Assembly: GCA_937889225.1 (NCBI GenBank)
Contig: CALAST010000108.1
Span: 1-64,000, forward strand
DNA: 64,000 nt
DNA from: an uncultured Lachnobacterium sp.
GTDB taxonomy: Bacteria; Bacillota; Clostridia; Lachnospirales; Lachnospiraceae
Reading direction: 5' to 3'
The notes beneath the pieces are model-generated. The model did not search any database and was not told where the DNA came from. It was given only the letters and a program-made list of their open reading frames with translations. Made by a program: the position numbers and the translations under genes. Below, piece after piece: positions 17,295 to 26,306 of this stretch (position 1 is the stretch's first letter; each line of letters starts with the position of its first letter).

Positions 17295-18743
17295 TTATTT
17301 CGCCTGTTTCAAATATTCCACAAGGAATTTCCACACACGTTCCGTAGAAGAAATACTAAGTCGTTCCTGTGGTGTATGAATATCAAAATTCTGCGGTCCA
17401 AAGGATACGCAATCCAATCCCTCTATTTTCTCAGAAAGAATACCACATTCCAAACCTGCATGAATAGCAGTAAACACAGGCTCTTTGCTATATACGTTTT
17501 GATATGCTTTTGCAATTTCTTCACGAAGTTTCGATTCTGCTTTATATTCCCATGCCGGATAATCGCCTACAATTTCAGCTTCCCCGCCTAACACTTCAAT
17601 GATATGAATCAATTTATCTCTTAAATCTTCTTTACGGCTTCCAACAGAGCTTCGGATAGACGTTTCTGTCATCAGCATATCTTCTTTTAATTCCATAATT
17701 CCAAGGTTTAAAGAAGTTTCTACTAATCCTGAAATTGCCTGACTCATATGCTGTACGCCATTTGGAACCATGCGTAAATAAGACACTACTTTTGTTAAAG
17801 AAGTAAAATCCAAAATTTCTGCACTCTGCACGTTTGCAATTTCATAGCTTACTTTTACATTCGCATCCGAAGCAAATAATTCTTTTTTGAAGGTTTCTGA
17901 AAGTTTCTCTAAAATTGCAGTTACTTCATCTTTGAAATCTTCCGGAATCATAATCGTCGCATTACATTCTCTTGGAATAGCATTATCTTTTAATCCACCT
18001 GCAAGAGAAATCAATCCATACGGAATTTCCTGCATCAAACGAGACAATACTCTTCCCATTAAAATATCTGCATTGCCATGCTCTTTATGAATTTCCGCAC
18101 CGGAATGACCGCCAAAAAGCCCATCGACTTTCATATTCACCACAAGTCCTTCCTGTGTCATTCGTTTTACCGGAATCTGTGCATTGACGGCAGTTCCACC
18201 TGCACAGCTTGTTAAGAAAATACCTTCTTCATCGCTATCGATGTTTAACATTTTTTTACCTTTTAACATGGATAAATCAATGCCATATGCACCATTCATG
18301 CCGGTTTCTTCGTCTACCGTAATCACTGCTTCCAAACGAGGATGCAACAATTCCTTGGATTCCAATAATGCAAGTGCATATGCTACCGCAATGCCATCAT
18401 CTCCACCAAGCGTTGTACCTTTTGCTTTTACAAAATCACCATCCACATATAATTCCAATCCATCTTTTTCAAAATCAATCGTACTGGTACTTTCTTTTTC
18501 GCATACCATATCCATATGTCCTTGAATAATGATTGGCTCTGCCTGTTCATATCCTTCGGTAGCTTCCTTTATCAAAATCACATTGTTCAAATCATCCTGA
18601 TAATATTCCAAATTGTGTTCTTTTGCAAAAGAAACCAGATAATCGCTAATTTGCTTTGTATTTCCTGAACCATGTGGAATTTTTGCAATTTCTTCAAAAT
18701 AGTAAAATACTCTTTCCGGTTGTAAATTTTCTAAAACTCTCAT
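17295..18743 (-). CDS. pepD: Aminoacyl-histidine dipeptidase (PepD, M20 family)
   Basis: 482 residues, the usual length of PepD/carnosinase-like peptidases. Metal-site motifs are visible: QGHMDMVCE (first His), TTLGGDDGIAVAYALAL (bridging Asp), TVDEETGMNGA (catalytic and ligand Glu) and DSDEEG. The C-terminal IHAGLECG carries the last ligand, and GGHSGAEIHKE belongs to the dimerisation/lid domain. It hydrolyses Xaa-His and other dipeptides in the cytoplasm. AAGGAGG lies 7 nt before the ATG. The neighbouring membrane protein gene is divergent, with only 30 bp between the start codons. Confidence 0.95.
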   Translation of the reverse strand: MRVLENLQPERVFYYFEEIAKIPHGSGNTKQISDYLVSFAKEHNLEYYQDDLNNVILIKEATEGYEQAEPIIIQGHMDMVCEKESTSTIDFEKDGLELYVDGDFVKAKGTTLGGDDGIAVAYALALLESKELLHPRLEAVITVDEETGMNGAYGIDLSMLKGKKMLNIDSDEEGIFLTSCAGGTAVNAQIPVKRMTQEGLVVNMKVDGLFGGHSGAEIHKEHGNADILMGRVLSRLMQEIPYGLISLAGGLKDNAIPRECNATIMIPEDFKDEVTAILEKLSETFKKELFASDANVKVSYEIANVQSAEILDFTSLTKVVSYLRMVPNGVQHMSQAISGLVETSLNLGIMELKEDMLMTETSIRSSVGSRKEDLRDKLIHIIEVLGGEAEIVGDYPAWEYKAESKLREEIAKAYQNVYSKEPVFTAIHAGLECGILSEKIEGLDCVSFGPQNFDIHTPQERLSISSTERVWKFLVEYLKQAK

Positions 18744-18773
18744 AAAAGCCTCCTTATTCTCATAATTTATATT

Positions 18774-19679
18774 ATGAAAAAAATTATGTTATCCTGTTTA
18801 TTTATATTTATTATATTATTTTCTTTATTTTATCCAACAGATGCCATTTCTGCATCGAAAAATGCCATGCTTATCTGGAGTGGGCAGATTTTGCCTACAT
18901 TACTGCCATTTTCTATTTTATCCGCAGTTTTGCTTCAAAGCAATCTGTTTAGCAGCAATTTGAAACACCAAAATTTATTTGCGATTGGTATTGTTATGAT
19001 TTGTGGATTTACGTTTGGTTTTCCAATTGGAAGCAAATTGGCTTCTGATTTTTATGAAAAGCAAATATTAACGAAAAAACAAGCTCATATTCTTGCCATC
19101 ACTGCTAACAATTTCAGTCCTATGTATGTATGCGGATTTGTTCTTCCATTGGTTTTTCCAAATAAAGATTTTAAAACCTTAACGTATATACTCCTATACT
19201 TATTTCCATTAGCAGTTGGAGCAATATTGCTTATATTTTCTGCCTCAAAGCAGACCTCTTATTGCGATTATCATTCAAACCATAAAAATACGGCATCAAG
19301 ATTTCAATTGGATATGCAAATCATTGATGCCGGCATCGTAAGCAGTTTTGAAACGCTTATCAAACTATGCGGTTATATTGTTATGTTTTCCCTGCTTTCT
19401 ACCATATTTCAAGCCCTGTTTCAAGAACCGCATATGATAACACAGCTTTTTATTGGAAATATGGAAATCACCAACGGGATTGCTCTATTTTGTAATTATA
19501 CGATAGACATGAACTTAAAATATATATGCACCATCCAAATGCTTTCTCTTGGCGGTCTTTCCGGTTTTGCACAAACGGCTTCCATATTGCATCGCTCAGG
19601 ACTGTCTATCAAAATATATGTATTTGGAAAATGTATCCTTTCACTTGTTGCCACATTACTTGCTATCTTAATCTTGTGA
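18774..19679 (+). CDS. YlbJ-like sporulation/GATE-domain membrane protein
   Basis: 301 residues with about eight hydrophobic helices. The stretch GFTFGFPIGSKLASDFYEK and NNFSPMYVCGFVLP match the nucleoside-recognition (GATE) fold of YlbJ, a sporulation integral membrane protein. In Bacillus and clostridia ylbJ is found beside coaD and rsmD, as here. It is the only plus-strand gene in this stretch. No ribosome binding site precedes the ATG: the 30-bp gap to pepD holds TATATT right before the start, so translation could be leaderless or begin at the ATG 12 nt downstream. A role in sporulation is inferred from family only. Confidence 0.75.
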   Translation: MKKIMLSCLFIFIILFSLFYPTDAISASKNAMLIWSGQILPTLLPFSILSAVLLQSNLFSSNLKHQNLFAIGIVMICGFTFGFPIGSKLASDFYEKQILTKKQAHILAITANNFSPMYVCGFVLPLVFPNKDFKTLTYILLYLFPLAVGAILLIFSASKQTSYCDYHSNHKNTASRFQLDMQIIDAGIVSSFETLIKLCGYIVMFSLLSTIFQALFQEPHMITQLFIGNMEITNGIALFCNYTIDMNLKYICTIQMLSLGGLSGFAQTASILHRSGLSIKIYVFGKCILSLVATLLAILIL

Positions 19680-19795
19680 CAACCCATATAAGCAAGCTCA
19701 TATTATTCTCGTTACTAACTACTCACCACTTAATGCTCTACGCATTTGAACTGGGGGATTGTTTGTTCTGCGTTCAAACTTTTAAATACTTATGT

Positions 19796-20437
19796 TTATT
19801 CCTGATTATCTGCACTAACATTTACAACTGTCAAATCAACATCTTCTTCCGAAGTTTCATCGTTGTTAGACGACTGTTCCGCAACTTCAATTTCTTCTTC
19901 CTGTGGAACTAATTCCGCCCTATTTGCAGAAACGATATCCAAATATCCCTGCAAAGAATTAATCAGATTTTCGTAACGTGCTCTGGATGTATCCAAAGAA
20001 TTGCTAAGAAGTTCTTCTAATCCTCTTAATTTTTCTTCTGTATACATCATGGCACCCATGCGAATACTGTTCGCTTCATTTGTAGCATTATTTAAAATTT
20101 CCTGTGCCTGATTTGTGGCAATGGAAACAATTTCATTTGCCTGTGCATAGGCCTGCTGCATAATCTGATGTTCGCTGATTAATTCGGTAGTCTGAAACTG
20201 TGCCTGTGCAATAATCTGGTCTGCTTTTGCACGTGCATCTGCTAAAATTGCTTCTTTATTGCTGATGATTTTCTGATAGCGTTTAATTTCTTCCGGTGTT
20301 TTTGCTCGAAGTTCCGCAATCAGTTCTTCAATTTCTTCTTTATTTACAACGATTTTTGTACTGGAAAGTGGTTGAAATTTACAATCAGCAATGTAATCTT
20401 CAATATCACTAATAATCTGTTCTATTCTACTGCTCAT
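19796..20437 (-). CDS. DivIVA/V-ATPase-subunit-like coiled-coil protein
   Basis: 213 residues, largely helical. The N-terminal segment includes KIVVNKEEIEELIAELRAK, then a long Ala/Gln/Glu-rich helix (about 60-165) resembling the coiled coil of DivIVA/GpsB or ATP synthase peripheral stalk proteins, then an acidic tail. There are no catalytic motifs. Genes like this sit beside coaD in many Lachnospiraceae and are annotated as ATPase or hypothetical. GGAGA precedes the ATG. It abuts coaD directly, so the two are co-transcribed. A scaffold role is an inference from coiled-coil composition. Confidence 0.7.
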   Translation of the reverse strand: MSSRIEQIISDIEDYIADCKFQPLSSTKIVVNKEEIEELIAELRAKTPEEIKRYQKIISNKEAILADARAKADQIIAQAQFQTTELISEHQIMQQAYAQANEIVSIATNQAQEILNNATNEANSIRMGAMMYTEEKLRGLEELLSNSLDTSRARYENLINSLQGYLDIVSANRAELVPQEEEIEVAEQSSNNDETSEEDVDLTVVNVSADNQE

Positions 20438-20941
20438 TTACTTCTCCTTATCCTTTTTTGTTTTGCTCTGAAATTTTTGATAAATACGTTCAATAAATTG
20501 TTCCGGAACAAATTTCGAAATATCTCCGCCATAGGATGCAAATTCCTTTACTACGGTTGAGCTTAGATAAGAATAATTCAAATTGCATGTTAAAAATACA
20601 GTTTCAATAGATTCATTTTGCACATGATTGCTTTGAGCAATCTGCAATTCATATTCAAAATCTGTTACAGCACGCAAGCCACGTATTATAATCGTCGCAT
20701 CAATTTTTTTCATGTAATCAACTAATAGGCCATCAAACGATTCTACTCTTACATTAGGCAAACCTTTTGTAACCTCTTTTATCATACTAACACGTTCTTC
20801 CAAAGAAAACAATGAATTTTTTGCCTGGTTGCATAATACACCTACCACCAATTCATCTACCATTTTTGAAGAACGCTCTATAATATCCAAATGTCCAAAT
20901 GTAAGCGGGTCAAAGCTTCCCGGATAGATTGCTCTTTGCAT
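20438..20941 (-). CDS. coaD: Phosphopantetheine adenylyltransferase
   Basis: 167 residues. It transfers AMP from ATP to 4'-phosphopantetheine, the penultimate step of coenzyme A synthesis. Diagnostic: YPGSFDPLTFGHLDIIERS with the TxGH nucleotidyltransferase motif, RGLRAVTDFEYELQIAQSN, and the C-terminal LSSTVVKEFASYGGDISKFV (SST triad for ATP phosphate). Length is normal. AAGGAGA precedes the ATG. Confidence 0.97.
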   Translation of the reverse strand: MQRAIYPGSFDPLTFGHLDIIERSSKMVDELVVGVLCNQAKNSLFSLEERVSMIKEVTKGLPNVRVESFDGLLVDYMKKIDATIIIRGLRAVTDFEYELQIAQSNHVQNESIETVFLTCNLNYSYLSSTVVKEFASYGGDISKFVPEQFIERIYQKFQSKTKKDKEK

Positions 20942-20964
20942 AAAAGTCTCCTTATTTCCGTTGT

Positions 20965-21060
20965 CAATCGGATATTCGCAATCCGCATTTGCTACTTGCT
21001 CATAACCGAATAGCTACTATCGTAGCTTGTCAGATGGAGCTTGATAGCTCCACCTGACAC
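20965..21060. repeat. Palindrome-rich intergenic repeat between coaD and rsmD
   Basis: From 20965 to 21013 lies a copy of a dispersed element also found at 29872-29906 and 61030-61075 (CAATCGGATATTCGCAATC...GCTACTTGCTCATAACC). It runs into two hairpins: AGCTAC/GTAGCT (about 21012-21027) and TGTCAG-TGGAGCT/AGCTCCA-CTGACA (21028-21059). No U-run follows, so this is a structured 3' region rather than a clear terminator. Confidence 0.6.
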
Positions 21061-21075
21061 AAAAAATTCCCCCAC

Positions 21076-21657
21076 TTAGTGCTTCGCACTTAAAGTGGAT
21101 GACTTTTTTGATTTGGTTAAAAATACATGTGCATTCGTCTTGTACTTTTTGTATTTTGTCAATGAAAAACCAATGTCCTCTATATAATCAAAAGAAGTTT
21201 CTAATGAGGCTTCCACTACGATAACGGTATCCGGTTTCATAATAGAAGATGTTTGTAAATACATCAGCACATCTTTTTCCAACTCTTTATTATAAGGTGG
21301 GTCCATAAAAATGATATCAAATTTATATTTTCCTTCTAAATTATATAAAGCAGAAATCACATCGCTTGCAATCAAAGATGCCTGCTTATCAAATTTTGTA
21401 AATTTGATATTTTCTTCAATGCACTTAGCGGCCTTACGATTATTCTCCACAAATACGGCATATTCACTTCCGCGACTTAATGCTTCTAGTCCCATTTGTC
21501 CACTTCCTGCAAACAAATCCAAAAAATAAGCACCGGGAATGTCGAATTGCAGCATATTAAATAACGTTTCTTTAATTTGGTCCGAAGTTGGTCTTGTATT
21601 TAATCCTTCCGGTGCTCGAAGTGGAAGGCTTCTAGCTGTTCCTGCTATAATTCGCAT
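21076..21657 (-). CDS. rsmD: 16S rRNA (guanine(966)-N2)-methyltransferase
   Basis: 193 residues. RsmD uses SAM to methylate G966 of 16S rRNA. Seen: the N-terminal MRIIAGTARSLPLRAPEG and TRPTSDQIKETLFNML, the SAM-binding loop DLFAGSGQMGLEALSRG and the catalytic motif IIFMDPPY. The last seven codons (about 21076-21096) fall inside a hairpin-forming sequence of the intergenic repeat type, so the tail STLSAKH may have been added by repeat insertion. AAAGGA precedes the ATG. Confidence 0.95.
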   Translation of the reverse strand: MRIIAGTARSLPLRAPEGLNTRPTSDQIKETLFNMLQFDIPGAYFLDLFAGSGQMGLEALSRGSEYAVFVENNRKAAKCIEENIKFTKFDKQASLIASDVISALYNLEGKYKFDIIFMDPPYNKELEKDVLMYLQTSSIMKPDTVIVVEASLETSFDYIEDIGFSLTKYKKYKTNAHVFLTKSKKSSTLSAKH

Positions 21658-21771
21658 ATGATTCCTTTCTTGAATAGTTTCCTATTCCTAATTATTATCA
21701 TTTCAAAGAGTATTTGGGCATATATATTTTTTATATCATACGCCTAAATTTCACTCAATTATAGGAGTATC

Positions 21772-22260
21772 TTATATTTCATTCTCTTTTAACTTACGAT
21801 ATAAAAATTCTAATGCATATTGTGCTGCTTGTTGACGAATTTGGGGTCTGTCACCTTCAAAAATATGTTGTTTGCTATATACTTTGTCGCCTACGACACA
21901 TCCAAAGCATACACAGCCAACCGGTGTAAGTGCTGTTCCGCCTGTCGGACCTGCCACACCGGTTGTTGCTACTCCACAATATGCCCCTGCTGCCTTTGCA
22001 GCACCAATTGCCATCGCTTCGGCTGTTTGTACACTCACGACACCGTATTTTTCAATCAAATCGCGGTCAATTCCAAGATTTTTTACTTTGGCATCAACAG
22101 AATATGTAATATAGCCTTCTTCAAAATACGCAGATATACCCGGAATATCACATATATATGCAGAAACCAAACCACCTGTACAGCTTTCTGCTGCAGCTAA
22201 TTTTATATTTTTCTCAGATAACTGACAAAATAACCCTTGCTTTATATCTTCAAAATTCAT
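21772..22260 (-). CDS. pncC: Nicotinamide-nucleotide amidase (CinA C-terminal family)
   Basis: 162 residues, a stand-alone PncC/CinA C-terminal domain. AAAESCTGGLVSAYICDIPG includes the catalytic Ser and the surrounding loop, and GVATTGVAGPTGG is the second signature. It deamidates NMN to NaMN in pyridine-nucleotide recycling. Full CinA proteins carry an additional N-terminal COG1058 domain that is absent here. The ribosome binding site (AAGGAAAG) is 14 nt from the ATG, longer than ideal. Confidence 0.9.
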   Translation of the reverse strand: MNFEDIKQGLFCQLSEKNIKLAAAESCTGGLVSAYICDIPGISAYFEEGYITYSVDAKVKNLGIDRDLIEKYGVVSVQTAEAMAIGAAKAAGAYCGVATTGVAGPTGGTALTPVGCVCFGCVVGDKVYSKQHIFEGDRPQIRQQAAQYALEFLYRKLKENEI

Positions 22261-22377
22261 ACTATTTTATTCTTTCCTTATCCCATTTACATAACACCAT
22301 GCATGGTTTTCTATTTTTATACTCTAAATCTATAAATATTGAAAATGTGCACAAGTATTTGTTACAACTTTTAGGAT

Positions 22378-22926
22378 TTATTTTGTATCCTTTAATACAT
22401 CTTTATTTTTAATTACATAATCCACTAAGGAAATAATACTAAGCACTAATGCGATGTATGTAAGGGCAGTTCCCAATATCTGGAATGCAGGAATTGGGAA
22501 ATTTAAAATCAAAGTAATTACCATAAACATCTGAGATACGGTCTTAAACTTACCCCAATAGCTTGCAGCAATGACAACACCATTATCGGATGCAATCAAA
22601 CGGAATCCGCTGATAATAAATTCTCTGGCAATAATAATTACGACAATCCATGAAGCAAGCTGTCCTGTTTCTACTAAACAGATAAGAGCAGATGATACTA
22701 ACAGCTTATCTGCAAGCGGGTCCATAAATTTGCCGAAATTTGTCACCAGATTGTGCTTTCTTGCCAAATAACCATCTAAAAAGTCGGTAAAACTTGCAAC
22801 AATAAAAATTGCAACTGCAATATAATTTCCATAGCCTTCAAAATAAGGTGCTAAAAGGAAAAAAACAAAAAATGGAATTAAAATAACACGAAAAATTGTC
22901 AGTTTGTTTGGTAAATTCATATTCAT
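22378..22926 (-). CDS. pgsA: CDP-diacylglycerol-glycerol-3-phosphate 3-phosphatidyltransferase
   Basis: 182 residues from the ATG at 22926, preceded by AAAGGAGAT. An upstream in-frame ATG at 23001 would add 25 residues overlapping rimO and lacks a site. It makes phosphatidylglycerol phosphate at the membrane. The CDP-alcohol phosphatidyltransferase signature DxxDGxxAR...GxxxDPxxD is present (DFLDGYLARK, then GKFMDPLADK), with N-terminal NLPNKLTIFRV and several membrane helices. It follows rimO directly. Confidence 0.94.
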   Translation of the reverse strand: MNMNLPNKLTIFRVILIPFFVFFLLAPYFEGYGNYIAVAIFIVASFTDFLDGYLARKHNLVTNFGKFMDPLADKLLVSSALICLVETGQLASWIVVIIIAREFIISGFRLIASDNGVVIAASYWGKFKTVSQMFMVITLILNFPIPAFQILGTALTYIALVLSIISLVDYVIKNKDVLKDTK

Positions 22927-22990
22927 TTCACTATCTCCTTTATAAAGTATTCTAATTTGTACAACTACAAAGACATTCTTAAGCAATTCA

Positions 22991-24325
22991 CTACTTAACA
23001 ATCTCTCCTATCAAATCATATTCATAAGCCCCAACTACTTTTACTTTTACAATATCCCCTGTCATAAGTTCCTCCTCTGTCTGGATGAAAATATAGCCAT
23101 CCACATTCGGAGCATCGCGATATGTTCTGCCAATATAGGCATTTTCATCCGCAACTTTTCCCTCAATAAATGCATAGGTGGTAAGACCAATTAACGTCTC
23201 ATTCTTGTCAAAAATCACTTCCTCCTGAAGCTCCATAACATCTGCCTGCCAGTCAAGTTTTACTTCTTCTTCAATCTGGTCTTCAAATTCCGCAGCAGGA
23301 GTTCCTTCTTCTGGTGAATATGCAAATGCACCAAGACGGTCAAATTCCATATCATTGATAAATTGCATCAATTCTTCATGCATTTCTTGTGTTTCACCCG
23401 GAAAACCACAAATTAATGTCGTTCGAAGTGTAATATCAGGAATACGTTCTCTTAAATAATTGATTTTTTCTATCAATTGTGCTTGGTTTGTACGTCTTCC
23501 CATACGTCTTAACATCGCATCATTGCAATGCTGAATCGGCATATCCAAATAATGGCATACTTTTTTATTGCGAATCATGGATTCAATTAATTCTTCATAG
23601 ATTTCTTCCGGATAACAATACATAATACGAATCCAGAAAAGCCCTGCAATTTTATTCAGCTCATCAAGTAGTCTGTGCAGTGATTTTTCTCCATATAAAT
23701 CTATACCATAAAGGGTTGTTTCCTGTGCTACTAAAATTAATTCTTTCACACCATTTTCTGCTAATTCTTTCGCCTGTGCCACCAAATCTTCCATCGGAAC
23801 GCTTCGGTAACGTCCACGAATGGACGGAATAATGCAATACGTACAATTCTTATTACAGCCTTCTGCAATTTTTAAATAAGCAAAATGACCGCCTGTTGTA
23901 ACAGTACGCTTTGTGGTAACTTTTGGAAGTCCTTCTAAGGTATTCATATTTTTATAGAAATTTTTATTTAACGTCACGCGGACTGCTTCTGCAATGGCAT
24001 CATAAGAATTTGTTCCTAAAATCGCATCAACTTCCGGAATTTCTGTCTTAATTTCATCCTGATAACGCTGTGCCAGACATCCTGTAACAATAAGTGCCTT
24101 GCAATTACCTGTCTTTTTATATTCTGCCATTTCCAGAATGGTATTAATGCTTTCTTCTTTTGCATCATTGATAAAGCAGCAGCTATTAATAATAATAATC
24201 TCTGCTTCCGTCTCATCATCACACATCACAACGCCTTCGGCTGTCAACATTCCAATCATAAACTCGGAATCTACTAAATTTTTATCACAGCCAAGGGAAA
24301 TAAATAACAATTTCTTATTCTTCAT
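22991..24325 (-). CDS. rimO: Ribosomal protein S12 methylthiotransferase
   Basis: 444 residues. The N-terminal MTTase domain begins LLFISLGCDKNLVDSEFM, with further cysteines in NSCCFI and VTGCLAQRY. The radical SAM cluster is CNKNCTYC, and a C-terminal TRAM domain (about 375-440) follows. RimO uses two 4Fe-4S clusters to methylthiolate an aspartate of ribosomal protein S12. The start ATG has no Shine-Dalgarno sequence and is preceded 12 nt upstream by a stable hairpin, so initiation may depend on coupling or structure. Confidence 0.95.
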   Translation of the reverse strand: MKNKKLLFISLGCDKNLVDSEFMIGMLTAEGVVMCDDETEAEIIIINSCCFINDAKEESINTILEMAEYKKTGNCKALIVTGCLAQRYQDEIKTEIPEVDAILGTNSYDAIAEAVRVTLNKNFYKNMNTLEGLPKVTTKRTVTTGGHFAYLKIAEGCNKNCTYCIIPSIRGRYRSVPMEDLVAQAKELAENGVKELILVAQETTLYGIDLYGEKSLHRLLDELNKIAGLFWIRIMYCYPEEIYEELIESMIRNKKVCHYLDMPIQHCNDAMLRRMGRRTNQAQLIEKINYLRERIPDITLRTTLICGFPGETQEMHEELMQFINDMEFDRLGAFAYSPEEGTPAAEFEDQIEEEVKLDWQADVMELQEEVIFDKNETLIGLTTYAFIEGKVADENAYIGRTYRDAPNVDGYIFIQTEEELMTGDIVKVKVVGAYEYDLIGEIVK

Positions 24326-24337
24326 AAATTTTAAATA

Positions 24338-24357
24338 GGGTTGCCAGAAGGCAACCC
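24338..24357. terminator. Hairpin between rpoZ and rimO
   Basis: Perfect 8-bp GC-rich stem GGGTTGCC/GGCAACCC with a 4-nt loop, 13 nt after the rpoZ stop and 12 nt before the rimO start. The following bases are AT-rich but not a U-run, so it may be an attenuator, mRNA-processing site or weak terminator. Confidence 0.5.
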
Positions 24358-24370
24358 ACCATTCCTTTTC

Positions 24371-24610
24371 TTAGTTCTCGTCCTCAGCCAAAATTTTTAC
24401 ATCGCCACGCATTAATTCTTCTACAGCGATAGATAACGGCTTGTTGCATTTTGGACGTCTTACATCAGTATCTGCACCGTCAATTAACTGACGTGCTCTT
24501 TTTGCAGCAGCTAAAACGATAGAATAACGGCTATTTACTACCGGTTCTTCCCCGATTTCAACGTCATTGTTTACTACTTTCATAAGTTCTACATAAGATG
24601 GATGGATCAT
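24371..24610 (-). CDS. rpoZ: DNA-directed RNA polymerase omega subunit
   Basis: 79 residues. The RpoZ/RPB6 core VNSRYSIVLAAAKRARQLI, with PLSIAVEELMRGDVKIL at the C-terminus, is clear. Omega chaperones beta-prime assembly into RNA polymerase. It follows gmk by 2 bp, the usual gmk-rpoZ order. AAAGGAGAA precedes the ATG. Confidence 0.95.
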   Translation of the reverse strand: MIHPSYVELMKVVNNDVEIGEEPVVNSRYSIVLAAAKRARQLIDGADTDVRRPKCNKPLSIAVEELMRGDVKILAEDEN

Positions 24611-24612
24611 AA

Positions 24613-25275
24613 TTATTCTCCTTTCGAAAAGCTTAAAAGTTCTTTTCTCATATTATTGATAAATTCTATATTGGCTGATATACAATGAGATGCATTTGCT
24701 TCCTTATTAGAAACTTTCTGATTGGCAATAATTGTATTGATGCAATTTACGCAATCGTCTAACTCATTGTTAATCACAATATAATCATAATTTTCCACAC
24801 CCAATGATTCTTCATAGGCACGACTTAGTCTGGCTTCTACGACTTCCTGCGATTCAGTTCCGCGTCCTACCAGACGTTTTTTCAGTTCTGTCGCACTTGG
24901 TGCGGTAAGAAACATAAGTGTTGTTTCAGGGAATTTTTCTTTAATTTTTAATGCACCCTGAATTTCTATTTCAAGAATGACATTTTTTCCTGTCAAAAGC
25001 TGTTCTTCCACATATTTGCGTGGTGTTCCGTAATAATTGTTTACGTATTTTGCATATTCCACCAGTTCGTCTTTTTCTATCATAGACTCAAATTCATCTT
25101 TTGTCACGAAAAAATAATCAATTCCATGTTCTTCGCCCGGTCTTGGTGCTCTTGTTGTTGCAGAAACAGATAATGCGTAGCTGTTACCATATTCATTCAT
25201 TAGTTTTTTCATTACTGTTCCCTTTCCGGAACCGGAAAAACCGGAAATTACAACCAGAATTCCTTTTGTATTCAT
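24613..25275 (-). CDS. gmk: Guanylate kinase
   Basis: 220 residues. P-loop VISGFSGSGKGTV at the N-terminus, TTRAPRPGEEHGIDYFFV (GMP-binding) and KNVILEIEIQGALKIKEKFP are the conserved Gmk blocks. It phosphorylates GMP to GDP with ATP. The C-terminus runs about 15 residues longer than the E. coli enzyme. GAGG lies before the ATG. Confidence 0.96.
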   Translation of the reverse strand: MNTKGILVVISGFSGSGKGTVMKKLMNEYGNSYALSVSATTRAPRPGEEHGIDYFFVTKDEFESMIEKDELVEYAKYVNNYYGTPRKYVEEQLLTGKNVILEIEIQGALKIKEKFPETTLMFLTAPSATELKKRLVGRGTESQEVVEARLSRAYEESLGVENYDYIVINNELDDCVNCINTIIANQKVSNKEANASHCISANIEFINNMRKELLSFSKGE

Positions 25276-25290
25276 ATTTACCTCGATTCT

Positions 25291-26169
25291 TTATTCTATA
25301 TTCTGAATCTGTTCTCTAACCTTCTCAATATCCGTTTTCAAATTGATACCGGTATCTGAAATTTCAAGACTGTTTGCTTTGGAAAGAATTGTATTTGCCT
25401 CACGATTCATTTCCTGTGCAATAAAATCGAGTTTACGTCCACAGCTTCCGCCTTTTTCCAAAGTGTCTTTCGTAGACTGAATATGGCTTCTGAGTCGAAC
25501 GGTTTCTTCATCCACACAGATTTTATCTGCGAAAATAGTTACTTCCGTAATAATTCTGCTTTCTTCTATCTGACGGTCTCCTAAAAGTTCACGAATCTTA
25601 TCTTCCAAACGCGTGCGATAATCTTTCATAATAATTGGAGAACGTTCTTCGATAAAGTCTACATATCCTAACATATTATTGAGTTTTTCGCAAAGGTCAT
25701 TTTTCAAATGTTCGCCTTCACGCATTCTGCTTTCCACAAACTGCTCACATGCACCACGGAGAGTTGTTTCAAGTACACCCCAGAGTTCTTTTTCATCTAA
25801 GGACTGTTCTTCCATCACAAACACTTCCGGATAACGTGACAATGTGCTCACACGAATGTCATTGTCCAAATGAAATTGCTCCGCCATGTCATTTAAGTGC
25901 TTTAAGTATTCACCTGCCAAAGCCGCATTATACTTCAAAGCAAAATTGTCTTCGCTGTAATCTTCATATGTAATAAACACATCTACTTTGCCTCGTTCGA
26001 TGTACTCTTTTAAAAGATTACGAATGGAACTTTCAAAAAAGTTCAATTTTTTGGGCATCTTGATATTCACGTCGAGATACCGATGGTTTACGGATTTGAG
26101 CTCAACTGTAAATTTGCACTTTTCCGTCACATTTTCACAGCGACCAAACCCTGTCATACTTTTAATCAT
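25291..26169 (-). CDS. YicC/YloC-family protein (putative endoribonuclease)
   Basis: 292 residues from the ATG at 26169 (GAGGA 7 nt upstream). The frame extends 27 nt further but without a site. N-terminal MIKSMTGFGR and ELKSVNHRYLDVNIKMP and the C-terminal domain CGRKLDFIAQEMNREANTI are family signatures. E. coli YicC is reported as an endoribonuclease involved in small-RNA turnover. Gene order yicC-gmk-rpoZ is conserved in Firmicutes; the small remA (DUF370) gene often found between yicC and gmk is absent here. Confidence 0.9.
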   Translation of the reverse strand: MIKSMTGFGRCENVTEKCKFTVELKSVNHRYLDVNIKMPKKLNFFESSIRNLLKEYIERGKVDVFITYEDYSEDNFALKYNAALAGEYLKHLNDMAEQFHLDNDIRVSTLSRYPEVFVMEEQSLDEKELWGVLETTLRGACEQFVESRMREGEHLKNDLCEKLNNMLGYVDFIEERSPIIMKDYRTRLEDKIRELLGDRQIEESRIITEVTIFADKICVDEETVRLRSHIQSTKDTLEKGGSCGRKLDFIAQEMNREANTILSKANSLEISDTGINLKTDIEKVREQIQNIE

Positions 26170-26306
26170 GCTCATTCCTCGCTCATCGTTACTCACTATG
26201 CATTCCTTTGGTAAACACTTGTATGCATAGATAATTTTATTATATATGTAAATTTACGTTTCGTCAAATTTTTGTTTGAATTATTCTGATATTGAAATAT
26301 TATATT

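Noticed and set aside
16831..17591. Long plus-strand frames (182 and 140 codons) opposite rsuA and pepD
   Set aside because: They are antisense to strongly conserved genes, rich in Phe/His/Cys/Arg, with no homology or start signal.
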